A stretch of 64,000 bases of DNA from Zerene cesonia (lineage: Eukaryota; Arthropoda; Insecta; Lepidoptera; Pieridae): positions 1,116,001 to 1,180,000 of the forward strand of contig NC_052111.1 in the NCBI RefSeq assembly GCF_012273895.1, written 5' to 3'. Under the pieces are notes generated by a model. That model saw nothing but the letters and a program-made list of their open reading frames with translations. It was not told the DNA's origin and ran no database searches. This document shows, in pieces, positions 11,893-23,854 of this stretch. Within the stretch, counting starts at the first letter, position 1. Every line of letters starts with the position of its first letter. A program made the translations under genes and the position numbers.

Positions 11893-13751
11893 AGTTTTGC
11901 TAGTCCACTACACTTCTATAAAACCATAATGACTCAGTTCACGATTGCTAGATAAACGTTTCACAATTCGTAAACATTCGCGAGAGGATTGAGAGGAATC
12001 CTTATCGATGATAAATCTTTTATCACTTATCAATATAACAAATAGAATAAGTTTGATCCCGTAACTTCGCGTTGACTATTACAAAGTGTATTAAAAAATA
12101 TATAGTAAAGGGCTTTGAATTTGTAAGCGATAAAAGAAGAAAATATTTTTTGTTCGTAAGTTGCAGTTAAAATAATAAAGCGCGTGCGTTTCGCGTACGA
12201 CTGAGGTGGTAGTGCGGTTGTATCTGCCCAGTTGAGGCCGACTTGCGTAAACTATCAACTTTATGTAATCCGTTCTTTCGCACAACAGCACTGCTGTATC
12301 GTGATTCAATGCCAAGAAATGCGGAGTGGGCCAGGACAGGGAATACAGGTTTTAAATACGCAAGGTTGGATTTTTTTTTTATTAGAACCGGGAGTCTGTA
12401 TCTATTCTATGTTTTGTGCACTGTGTTTTGTGCACACTATCCAAATCCAAATCAAATTCGTACATTTAATAACTAATATTCATACAATGTTACATACTGT
12501 TACACGTACCTACTGTCCCTGACAAAATACGTTCAGGAATATATTATAAATTCATACAAAAACGCATTTTTATTTCCTTCACTTACGCATATTGATCGAA
12601 GTGTGATAAGTTTAGGAATTCATAGGGCATCTCAGCCAGCGCATTAATTTACATATAAGCTCATACTTTGGTATTGGCTATAAGAATGGCAAGAATTTAT
12701 ATTTGAGATTTGAGAATATACTGCCGTAAGATATGACAGATGACAACGAGTCGTTGTTTATTTCTTTCTTTCACGGCAAAAAGAAAGAATCGTTTTTTTA
12801 TAGATTTATCAAGAATCTATACAGGAATTACTTTTCTTTAAAAATTAAATTACTTATGATATCTACATAGAATTATTCGTGTTTAAATATAAATGTCAAC
12901 TTATATAAAACACAATTTTTTTTAATATGTTGTTATTTCTGGAACCAATAATGCTTAGCATTTAATTTAACAATTTTAACTCAATGAAAAGCACGTTTGC
13001 TTTCATTGTGATGCATAGACTAAAATATAATTTAGAGCGGTTTCAGCTGTTTAACAAAAATAACAAATATAAAACAATAAAAAGAAAACAAGACATGATT
13101 TGATTAATAATTATCTCACTTGCACAGATTTGGGAGTATATTTAAGGCAGTTATTGAATGGTGGCGCTCGTAATCAGGCTAATAAGATAAACTTATAATG
13201 TATTGTCAACATAGATTGTCAATTATGTTTGATAAGTGTATAAAGTTTGGATTAAGTCTGTGTTTTTAAGCGGGTCAAAATCGAGTCTAATGGTAAGGCA
13301 AGGTCATGTGAAGCTTATAAAAAAACAGTTCGAGGAACAATCACGATCTCTAAATATAAATGATATTAATTAGAAAAATAAGTTTGAATTCACCTAACAG
13401 TATATGATAGAGATAATGTACATCACACCAATAAAGTTACAAAATATGTTGTGTTTAGACATGGGGCAGTAAGCATTTTGAATTTCTCTTTCACAACTAA
13501 CCAACTTTGCGTAACGTTTGACCACCTGTATGTCGATCTTGCAATGTGAGAGAGCATGTTTAGTAATCATTATCATATATGGAGGAATAAAACAGTAATC
13601 CGTAACAAATACATTTTATTTCAATGAAAAAATAGCATTATTGTATATTTGTAAATCATAAGTTATTGGATATAAAGAATACTACATTAATCGATGGGCA
13701 AATATAACAATAACAGACGAATTAAAATCTATTTCTTTCGAGAACAAAGTT
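11893..13751. other. Rost A to Rost B intergenic region
   Basis: It holds the promoter side of A (right of 11886) and the 3' side of B (left of 13752). On the minus strand an AATAAA at 13620-13615 lies about 130 bases past the stop of B and is a plausible polyadenylation signal. Otherwise AT-rich, with only chance ORFs near 12091-12522 and 13394-13576. Confidence 0.6.
12002..12031. promoter_or_regulatory. Cluster of GATA-type sites upstream of Rost A
   Basis: TTATC or GATAA cores occur at 12002-12006, 12010-12014, 12020-12024 and 12027-12031, with another at 11951-11955. They lie 65-145 bases upstream of the start codon of A. GATA factors drive gut and fat-body genes in insects; function here is inferred from spacing and density only. 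Confidence 0.4.
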
Positions 13752-16700
13752 CTACACATTCGATACGCCTCTGTTTCTTAGTGCTAGATCTTCATCGGCA
13801 TTAACTGTTTCAGAAGGTCGCAGGATTTTATTGGCTAGGGATGTCCGAATAGCTGCCAAGCCCATTGTAACCAAATGTAAGCAGAATAAAAGTATCAAAG
13901 TGATGAAGATCACCAGACATGCTGTTCCAGGCTTAGTCCAGTCAACCACAGGATATACGTATGGGTTGCCATACCTGAAAATAAAGATGTATCAATCTAT
14001 TTCTTCAAATATGCGTTTATAATTTTTTATTAATTATTGTATGACCGTGACCTTTACACCGTTTGACTTGCGTGATTATGACTTCCGCGAATAGTACACG
14101 AGAACAATGATTCTCTATAAAAGATAGAAAATAAAAGTTTTTATAGCTCTAGGATGTTAGGTGGTACAATTATCTATTTTATTATTCTTTATATGTATAG
14201 TACATATATAAGTATGCACGACATTTATATAAGAATAAGGTCTTTTTCGTAATCTAGCCAAATAAGTGTGTAGTTAGTTTTAATTAAATATAGATACGTA
14301 AAGAATAAGGGAATAATAACGTTCGTGCATCACGGAACAGATTTATTTAATAGATACTTTTAAATGGAGGTCGTCTTTATTGTTCTATCTCTTATATTGT
14401 AATAAAATAATTATTTTCCTAATTAGTTTGTTCATTAAATGTTGTTAAAAACTATGAAGTCGGTTGCCTGATAATAGGATAGGTTACATAGGTATCAAAT
14501 ATTTATTCGTTTACATGTTTCTATCATATTCTTATTGTTTAATTGTTCAATGTTCATATATACCTACAAATTGGAGGTACCTCAAGGAATATATATTTGT
14601 GCTAAAGTATTATATTGCGTTTGACTTATCTAAGAAAAATAAAATTCTGATATATTTGAAATAGGTATAAAGTGAAAGACAATAAGGTTATAGCATTAAA
14701 ACTCTCGATCCGGATGCCACGTGAGCGATCAAGGTCTATAACTGGTGACCAATAAATGCTTCTGGGTTACATTATGACTGTAGAATAAACCTACAGTTTA
14801 TATGAATTGCGTGAATTCGTATTGTTTCTTACATAAGGCTATTTATTATACACCTCAGATGTCCTGATTCTTCGGGTTTTTCATCAATTACAGTTCAAAA
14901 TGCGTTCAGTATAACTCAGTTCTATGTAAACGATTCATATGTCAGCTCTGACTTACATTAAAGAAAAACTGATTTCACCATTAGAACCGATCCCACATTC
15001 AAATTATCTGTGTAACTAGAAACTAATCTTCATCAAAACTTTCTTCAAAATCCAAACTTGGCGTTATTAAGGCTTCCGTTACTGACAATTTTACGAGCAA
15101 TATTAAAAATGTATCATATTTAAAATAAAACTTAATAATATAATTAACATGTCACTGAATGTGTAGAGACTTTAAACGCGTTTAAATTTGATGCACGCAT
15201 AAGAACGTGGGTTCAGTATTTGAACTAGTTTTGTGTCGAACTCAGTTTAGTTGACGCTAATAAATGCGGAGAATAATGTGACTGTTGATCGCGTTAAACA
15301 GTTTAAACTCGTTTTGTTGACTTTGATCGTGTTCTTAATCATTGGTGAAATTGGCTCTTTTCCTTAGACCTCTTTCGATTTACGAATTCCAGTAAGTAAG
15401 TTCAATAATTTGGTTTGTTCAATTATTTTGTTCTACTGAGTTGAATAAGACTAGTAATGAGATAGCACTTTTATTACATTCGCCTCCATTTCTATTGCGC
15501 CATTGCTCATAAAATAATATTTGCTACAATAATTTATTAGGAGTAAATAATTTATTACAATAATGAATTTTACAATGAAAACTTGCTGGGGTATTTTGAA
15601 ACAATGAATTATTCCCATTTTAAAGAATTTTCTACCAAAGGTATGATTGGAAGTGAAAAGAAATCAATATTTTACTACTCACGGATCAGTGCCACCAGCT
15701 ACAAAATAAATAACTCCAAATATCACGTAGATAGCAGCTAATATTAGCGGATGCGCCAAGTGCACCAGACGAGTGGAGTGGGCCGAGCTGGCCAGCAGGA
15801 GAAACATCACCAACGAGTTGATGCCGTGGATCGCGATGTCCAAGCCACGGTTCATTTCTTCTAAGAAGTTGGCTGTGAACATCAAACATGGGTCGTAAAT
15901 GGTCATCATCATCATCAGTCATTGATAAAGTATAAAGATATTATATTATATTATATATATATGAAAAGCAACTCTGCTGCTCGTTTTTTAGCCAGTTTAT
16001 GATTCTTGAAAAGTGATTAAAACTATAATATTTTTGATGTGAATTTGAAACTTGATATTATTCCTATAATACGGTGGAAATATCGTTAATTCGTCTTTCA
16101 TATATCTATAACTGATAAATTTTCTTTCCAATACATAATAGAAAATAATGATGCATTTAAATATAATTTAGATTTGTTAGGCATATTTCATCTAAATGAA
16201 TAAACCATTTAAATGGTAAATTACACTTTTTACTTGTTACGAAGAACTTTCAAGTGTATTTTTTATGTTATTGTATTTAGATAGGTAGTAAAAATGAATA
16301 CTTACCATCGTACAATATAGTCCAGTAAAAGACTGTAATGAGAAACGCCAATGGTACAGATATGTTGTAAAGCACCCAGTAGGTTTTCACATACCACGGC
16401 AATGAATATTCAGTGCCTGCAAAAAAAATTGTAGCAAAATATATACACACCTATTTTCAAATACACACCGGATTTCATTGTAGATATGAAAAACATCTTT
16501 CAATGAACATTGATGACTAAAAATTAAATTTCCAGATTGAATTAAATACATAAACAACAATAATAAGTAATTTTCACTATTGATTATTTATATCACTACC
16601 TATAAATTAAATTAATAAATTTTAAATAAGTAAATTTTACTCACTTATTGGTCCGTAAAAATAACAGCGTGCTGAAACCCCCACTGCGAAACCGGTTGAC

Positions 16701-16960
16701 AAAAGCATTAGAAGCAAGCCCCAATGAGTCAAATAAATGAACCAGTAGCCCACTGAAACGGGACTCAATAAATAGAATGTAATTGACGTTATAATGATGC
16801 CCAATGCAGTTAAGAACAGTAACGTCCTCCATATTAATAAGGGTACCGCTGATCTTGTAGTTTGCCAAACACTGAGGTAGAAATCCGATGGTTTTTGATG
16901 TTCCAATCCAATCATATGGAGTTGACACTCCTCCTTATAGAACTTCTTAATGGCACTCAT
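13752..16960 (-). CDS. rost-like: Rolling stone-like membrane protein B (four exons, 279 aa)
   Basis: Exons on the minus strand are 16960-16645, 16416-16306, 15872-15683 and 13974-13752, with phases 1, 1 and 2 as in A. The 279-residue product opens MSAIKKFYKEECQ and contains SDFYLSVWQ, YWFIYLTHWG, a TM-rich exon 2 with LPWYVKTYWVLYNI, IHGINS in exon 3, VAGGTD (ending near 205) and YGNPYVYPVVDWTKPG opening exon 4. About six hydrophobic segments are visible. The C-terminal tail is short, polar and charged (EDLALRNRG). All donors are GTGAGT or GTAAGT. Intron 3 is the longest at about 1.7 kb. A probable poly(A) signal is at 13620-13615 on the minus strand. GATA-type sites lie 48-111 bases upstream of the ATG. 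The gene is intact, and confidence in the exon chain is high. Confidence 0.92.
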
Positions 16961-17737
16961 TTTAGCTCTATTGAGTTATGATTACTAAAAAATAACCTAA
17001 ATAAAAGTTATCGCTTAAAACGGATATGATATCTCATGGGTTTGGTTATCTATTGAGTCACAGGGCTTATCGTCGCCAATTTTTTTCTACTGAGAATTCC
17101 CAATGCAATCATTTTTTTGGAAAAAGTGAACAAATTGTTGTTAGGCATTCGTAATCTTATGAAAGTTCACAAATTTCAATTTAATTATGTCTTATCTAAG
17201 TCTTGGAACTAAACGTAAGATAAGGTTCTGAATGTGTTTTATTTTATAAAACATAGGATTTACAGAATCGATATAATAAAAAAATCCATCGTGTTATTAA
17301 AATTCAATATTTCATTGCGATACATAACATTACATTTTTTAGGATCAAAAACTAAAATAACTAAAATGCAAAGTTTTATTACATCATTTATTTATAAAAT
17401 TAGTACAAAAATATATTTTAATTAGTACATTATTTACAAGACAGATTCTCTACACAATATATAAAGAATGTACAGAATTGTTTATGAGTGAAAAACTTAG
17501 TCCAAAAAAATGTGTAACAACAAATAAGGGAGTAGAGAGTAGTAGGCGCTTCAAAATAATTTTACTGCCAACATCAGCCAATATCATACTGTTTATGATG
17601 TGTGTTCTTAATTGTCTAACACTTTATTGTCACTGTTTATGTAAATATATTACTTTATCAATTAAACTTAGATGAATGCACTACATCCACCATACTCTCA
17701 GAATAATACTAACACTAATGTATTCGACATTCAGAGA
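16961..17737. other. Rost B to Rost C intergenic region
   Basis: Only about 780 bases separate the two genes. It contains the GATA-rich upstream region of B and the 3' side of C. Minus-strand AATAAA candidates lie at 17628-17623 and near 17390. No coding sequence seen. Confidence 0.6.
17008..17071. promoter_or_regulatory. Cluster of GATA-type sites upstream of Rost B
   Basis: TTATC cores are at 17008-17012, 17046-17050 and 17067-17071, 48-111 bases upstream of the ATG of B. Further sites are near 17192 and 17219. Arrangement and distance resemble those upstream of A and C. Confidence 0.4.
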
Positions 17738-20339
17738 TTAGCTGGTTAAACTAAATCCATTGTCTTTCCGATAGCATTTGCCAACAGCGTCCCTCGCTAG
17801 CACTAGGAGAGCTACGAGGAAGTGGATGATGATAATCAGGATAGCGGAGAACACAACCGCCAGTGTGGCTATGCCAGGCTGGTTCCAGTCGAGCACGGGG
17901 TAGATGTATGGAAAACCAAATCTGTAACGAGATATTGCTTTTACAAAGGAACCAATTGTAGCATAATTTGTTCTTGTTATTTCTATAGATTAGAACAAAC
18001 ATAACAGTTATATCCTTATATCAAGAAGATTACTGGAAAGTGGAAAGTTATAATAACTTATTTGTAATTTAGTCCGCAAATAATATAAACTCAAAGAATT
18101 TGTTTTTTAGTTTGAATATACTTATTTCAGGAACTACTGGACCGATTTAAAAATTCTGTCACCGTTGAATATGTTCTTCGAGTGCTCTCGGTAGAAGAGT
18201 GTACACGTATAGCATAATTTTTTTTTTGTACCAAGAAGGTTATCCAGTACGGAGTTCCGACGCCCAAACACAAAAAGAATCACGCTAATCGTTTAAAAAC
18301 CCAAGGAGCAAACAAGTAAACTAAATCAAATACAATCGAATTGAGAATCTTCTAAGGTTTTAAGAACGTCGTTTAAAATTAATGATAATACATATAAACT
18401 CACTGGTCAGTGCCACCAGCGGCATAATAGATAAGGCTGAAGATCATGTAGACCAGTGCAAAGCCGAAGACTTGATAGAAGTGGAGTATGAACACAGGCT
18501 GTCTCGCAGTGAGCAACAGTAAAACCATCACCACACTGTTTACGGCATGGATGAATATGTCTAGAACCTTGTTCACCGCTAGTTCTAATTCCGCTGTAGG
18601 TGAAGATAAAGTTAATATTTAAAGATGGTTATTTACATATAGTTTTAGCTATAATTGCGGAATAGTTAACTTTATATTGAATATTTCGATTTCCTTATTA
18701 ACTGATATTTGTACCCGGTTGAATAATTATCTTGTAATTCAGAAGTGTTTTTCGAGCATATTTTACTTTTTTCATTCGTAATTGAAAATAAAAAATGTGT
18801 AGTAAGTTATGTTGTATTTAATTAAAACCAGAAATACTACGAAAAATAAAATTATCTGATGAATTATGATATAATTTATTTAAAAACTGGCTGTCCGTAT
18901 AATATCGGGATAAAAAGTTGCCTATATTATTCCAGTTGTCTAGCAGTGTACGTATCAAATTTCATTGCAATCGGTTCAGTAGTTTTTGGGTGAAAGAGCA
19001 ACAAACACACACACATCCTACGAACTTTCGCATTTGTAATATTAATAGGATTAAGATTAAATAACAACAGGGTCAACTTCTTTTTTGATGTTGTGGATAA
19101 TCTGAAATGGTTCGGCGAAAGAAATGTTGTTGGGTACGTACAGTTTATATAAGTCCGTCATTTATCCAATGATAAAAGATCGTTTATACATTTAGATTTA
19201 AATTGATGGTAGACCTACCTGCTTCTTCACTGTCTGCTAGTCCAGCCAAAAATGCCCAGTAGAATACGGTAATAAACAGGGCCAATGGTAACGCAATGTT
19301 GTATAGCACCCAGTATGCTTTCATATACCAGGGCAATCCAAAAGTACCATCTGTAATCATTGTTAGTTATTAATGTTCAGTAGCATTTAGAGCAAATTTT
19401 AGTACGAGAAAATTGTCTCTCGTAGGTCTCTTTTCAGTAGACTTTATTAAGAAATTGGCTTCCAATAAAATAACTATTAACTTATATCTTATATTTTTGC
19501 GACTTACCTACACAAATTAAAAATTTACCTACACAATTTTTTGATTCATTTCGCAGGCAAATACAGGGTGTAAGTGATTATTAAGCGATAAGGCCGACTA
19601 TTGTGAAATATGTTACTGAATTTAGCTGTATTTTATATTATATTGTATTTACAGTTTATGCGCTTGGTTGATAACAATAGTTATAGTAAAAAAATACAAA
19701 TTTTTGATATTGTGCGCGCAATATCTGTTCCGTTTTTCTCTTATTATCTTAAAAATACGTAACAATTTAAATGAAATCGAAGTAATCTATATTCTTTAAT
19801 TCGTAATGATAAAATTCTTGAATATCTTAATACTAAACATATTTATCAGAAAGAAATCAAATTAGAATTAAGCAACTCTGAAATTTATACTTAATTACAT
19901 ACTTATGAATAAAACGGTGTTTTGGGTAATATTACCTATTGTCTTAATTGTCTTACACTTTGTTTGGAAATATTATAAAACTAATAATAACAAATCAATT
20001 GAATACAATTATAATACAATACTCACCAATTGGTCCCTTGAGAAAGGTAACTACAGAGATTGCAAATCCAAAACCAGTAGAGACCATCATCATTACTAGT
20101 CCCCAGTGTGTCAAATATATAGGCCAATAGGCGCCCTTTCCAGCCTGTATAGTTAGCACTAGAGATGCTACCACGATAGCCACAGAGCCAAAAAACAGGA
20201 GAGCTCTCATAACTAACAGCGGCACACATGATCGATTTTTTTGGTAACAACCCAGATAAAAATCAGACGCATCTTCATAGTCTAACTTGAACATTTGCGT
20301 TTTGAACTGTCTTTTAAAATATTTCTTGGTGGCACCCAT
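17738..20339 (-). CDS. rost-like: Rolling stone-like membrane protein C (four exons, 272 aa)
   Basis: Exons on the minus strand are 20339-20027, 19350-19219, 18593-18404 and 17921-17738, with phases 1, 1 and 2. The 272-residue product opens MGATKKYFKRQFKTQMFKLD and carries SDFYLGCYQ, AYWPIYLTHWG, GLPWYMKAYWVLYNIALPL (exon 2), IHAVNSVVM and AAGGTD (exon 3) and FGFPYIYPVLDWNQPG (exon 4). In the last motif F replaces the usual Asn of GNP. The tail KCYRKDNGFSLTS follows the last hydrophobic segment. Exon 2 is longer than in E because of an acidic loop (LADSEEA) before exon 3. It is closest to its neighbour D, especially in exon 3. Two GATAA sites lie 96-112 bases upstream of the ATG. An interspersed repeat (18906-19051) sits in intron 2. 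Confidence 0.93.
18906..19051 (+). repeat. Interspersed repeat, truncated copy (family 1)
   Basis: The segment from ATCGGGATAAAAAGTTGCC to TAATATTAATAGGATT closely matches parts of 35106-35302 (same strand) and 52451-52650 (opposite strand). It lacks the GC-rich end starting ACTAGCTGCGCCCCGCGG seen in the fuller copies. It lies in intron 2 of Rost C. Similar elements are common in Lepidoptera; class not determined. Confidence 0.8.
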
Positions 20340-21745
20340 TTGTACGAAAAATCAATGTTACTCCGAACGGAATTCACATGTAAACTGCACGCTGGATTTA
20401 CGCGTACTTCTAGTGAGATACAGCTGTTCGCACTGATAAGATTTCTGATAAAGTTATATTACGTGACGTTATAAACCTTTATAATTTGAGAATAGAATAC
20501 TAGTGCTCTGTTTACTACGAATAAAGTTGGTAACATATTGATGGGAGACACATTTTGGCATTATAATAAGCATTAATTAAACTGGATGTGGAGGGTAGGT
20601 GATAAGCGGGTTGGCTGGAAGCTTGGATTTAAGCTCTTCGAGCTTTAATATAACTAAACATACTTTGGTTTTCACAGATTCTTAAAAAAATTTTGAAAAT
20701 CTTCTAGAATACTATATTCCAAAAATTTGCCATGTTCACTTCGATCCTTAAACTATCGTACAAGGAAATGTTGCTATCTCATTGGAAACTTTGTTCATAA
20801 CGTACAGATAATTAAACTATTTTATGACGATGATAATATTTATTTGATAAATTTGTTAACGTTATCCGCAACTATTGCGTGAGATAAGGTTCGTAGCGAT
20901 TAGTAGAGATAAAGGGACCAAATTTATTGATTCACGTATTTATTTTGCAGATACTGTCTGCCGCGCATTTCTACCCTATTATATAATATTAATTGTTTCA
21001 GTTTCACATTCTAATTAAAAGAAACCATGTTCTTTTTGTGCAGTACGAATACAACTCATTATTTGAAAAAAATACTTTTAATTACATCAATCAGATCTAC
21101 GAAAATACGATAAAAATACAGGTTTCTGAAAGTTGATGTAAGTAAATAAATGTTACTTGATATTTGATTTTTTTGAGATAAGCAGATACGTCAAACAGCG
21201 TAAACTTTCTTAAAAATAAATCTATAAATGTGTAAATGTGTACTTGAAGAGACCCAATAGTAAAAAAATAGTAGTATATGAATAGAATGTAGTAAGATAC
21301 TATTGATGATTGAGAAAAACAAGACATAACTAATAAAACAAATCAAAAACCGCATAAACACTTTGATTTATCTGGTCCTTTCAATATTAATAAAAACCTA
21401 CAATACAAAAATTCATTAATTAGAAACAAAAGGTGATTTTTAGAATAAACTTTTATTATCTAAATACATGAAATAAAGATATGAAACTAAACCAAAAATG
21501 TCCAGGATCTTTGATTACATTATAATCAATCAGATAAATAACGAGAGATAATCGTGAAAGCAGAAATAACACTTGGTCACTCATTGAAATTCCTTTATGA
21601 TAATTATGAAATATATGTCAGACTATAGTGAGTTATCGCAATTGTCTTTTTACTTACATTTACATTCTTATCACATCTACACGGAACGTCATTAATTTTC
21701 CTTTTACTTAAGTTCTAATTGTCTAAAACTTGCCGATTGAAAATT
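20340..21745. other. Rost C to Rost D intergenic region
   Basis: About 1.4 kb, AT-rich, no convincing gene. GATAA sites at 20435-20439 and 20447-20451 lie upstream of C. A minus-strand AATAAA near 21455, some 290 bases past the stop of D, may be its polyadenylation signal. Confidence 0.55.
20435..20451. promoter_or_regulatory. Paired GATA-type sites upstream of Rost C
   Basis: Two GATAA cores 12 bases apart, 96-112 bases upstream of the start codon. Same type and similar distance as the clusters upstream of A and B. Confidence 0.35.
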
Positions 21746-23854
21746 TCACGTTAGAGCCTTTAAAATCCATCTACTGAATGCATTTCGTCCTACCACTATT
21801 AAGCTGATCAAGAAATGCAGGATAATGATCAGAACAGCAGAGAACACTCCCGTTAGCACTGCTATTCCTGGATTGCTCCAGTCAAGCATTGGATAAACGA
21901 ATGGGTTGCCGAGCCTGTGGGAAAGATATAAACGATATTGTAATTGCTGTAATTATTTAGAAATCAAAGATTTTTGAAGGACTAAGTCTCTCTTTATGTC
22001 TTGTTATATTATTAATTCCGAATATTCGAGCAGGTTGCAGTGTGAAAATGGTTATTTATTACTAAATAAGCATTCGTTTTACGCGAGTATTATCTATAAA
22101 ATTGGTAAGCATTTTCTAGAACACAGAAAACACACACATTAATCATACTTAAATAAAATTTATGATCCCAAAAGTACTTCAAAAACTAATTTATTGTACA
22201 GTACCACAATCGATTCGATCAGCGTGGTAATCGTAAAATCCAAATATTTCATCAATTTGCACCATCATTGTGAATAGGGAATAATATATCGGATCAGAAA
22301 ATTCGGATAAAGATACAATTAATATTTCAATTAAATTACTTACATATCAGTTCCACCAGCTGCGTAATAAATGACACTAAATAACAAGTAAATGAGCGCG
22401 AACAACACGACGTGGTAAAAGTGCAGTATGTACACTGGCTGTCTCGCTGTTATCAGAAGCAGTAACATCACAACACTGTTGATAGCGTGGATGAAAATGT
22501 CCAATACTTTATCGATGGCGAATTCGAGCTCCCCTGAAAATCAATTAAAATCTTTGCAGAAACCATACACATTGAAATTACTGGTTTTCAGTGGACTCCT
22601 CATAGGAAGGAGAAAATGACATGTTTATTTATTTGATTGTTTTCCTGCTTTGAAGTGCTTTCTTTAGTTGAATGTCGTCTTGTTAAATCATATTATTAAT
22701 AAGTTTGGGAACTCCTGGGATGTTTTGTTTATGTTGCAAACCTAATTATAGTTGCTACTTGCATCGCATGAATATAAGCCGGAACGTAGGTAGTCTAAAA
22801 GTACTGACATCATAATAAGTACATGAGATAATATAATATGTTGACGAAGGACATGTGCGTAAATATAATTTCCGTAGACTAACATGTTATATAATTGGAT
22901 ATTGAAGGAGAATTAAACATATATTTTTTATTTCATTACATAAATTTTATAATTACCTCCGTCGTCACTGACGATACCTGACAGGAATCCCCAATAGAAT
23001 ATAGTAATGAAGAATGACAGAGGTATCGCTATATTTGATGAAACCCAATAGACTTTAACTAACCACGGTAATTTAAAGTCGTCGCCTGAAATTTTAAAAC
23101 ACTTTATAATTATATTTATACTTACTAAACAGATTTACAAATAAAAGAAATTGTAGATATTCATCAAGATGGAAGATGTTTAGTAACGATATTAAATGTG
23201 AGACATTGTAAGGATAAAATGTATAGGTATACGTTAACTATGGGCAGGACTTCATCGCCTGATTTTGTTTAATTTTCTTATAATTTGACAAATTGCTAAT
23301 TTTCGAGTTGTTGCATTGCATACGTAAGTCCAACTGTACTTAGGTTTGATTTTACTTGCAAGATGTAAATTTGATATATCGATATAAATCATTGTATTTC
23401 GTATGAGTTAATTTTCCATTGATCTTTGGCATAACCTCTCTTTTGGGTGAAGCCATTAACAAAGAGAAGAAGGAGAAGTATAAGTTGATAACCATAACTA
23501 CTCCTCAAATTTTACTTTTAAATAATTTTAGTAAAACTTACCATAAGGTTGTTTTATATATGCAAGTACAGATACAGCAAATGCGAATCCGGTACAGATC
23601 ATATTTACTGCAATTCCCCAGTGAGTCAGGTAAATAGGCCAATATCCACCCTGTCCACCCTGAGCAGTAAGCACTATGGAAGATATTACTATAGCCATTG
23701 ATCCAAAGAACAAAATACCTCTAATTATCAATGAAGGTAAAACTGATTCGTTGGTTTGAAAACAACTAATATAAAAGTCTGACGTCGTTCGATATTCGAG
23801 TTTGAACATGGAACTTTGAAATTCATTTTTGAAATATTTTTTGATGGCACTCAT
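21746..23854 (-). CDS. rost-like: Rolling stone-like membrane protein D (four exons, 266 aa)
   Basis: Exons on the minus strand are 23854-23542, 23085-22957, 22533-22344 and 21914-21746, with phases 1, 1 and 2. The 266-residue product opens MSAIKKYFKNEFQSSMFKLE and has SDFYISCFQ, GYWPIYLTHWG, KLPWLVKVYWVSSNIAIPL, IHAINSVVM, AAGGTD and LGNPFVYPMLDWSNPG. Exon 1 has exactly the same coding length (313 bases) as in C and E, and exon 3 the same (190) as in B and C. In LPWL the usual Tyr is replaced by Leu. About six hydrophobic segments and a short basic C-terminus are visible. The start is the ATG of MSAIKK, which aligns with gene B; the frame is open further upstream but without the conserved opening. 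It is the sister of C by sequence and position. Confidence 0.93.
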
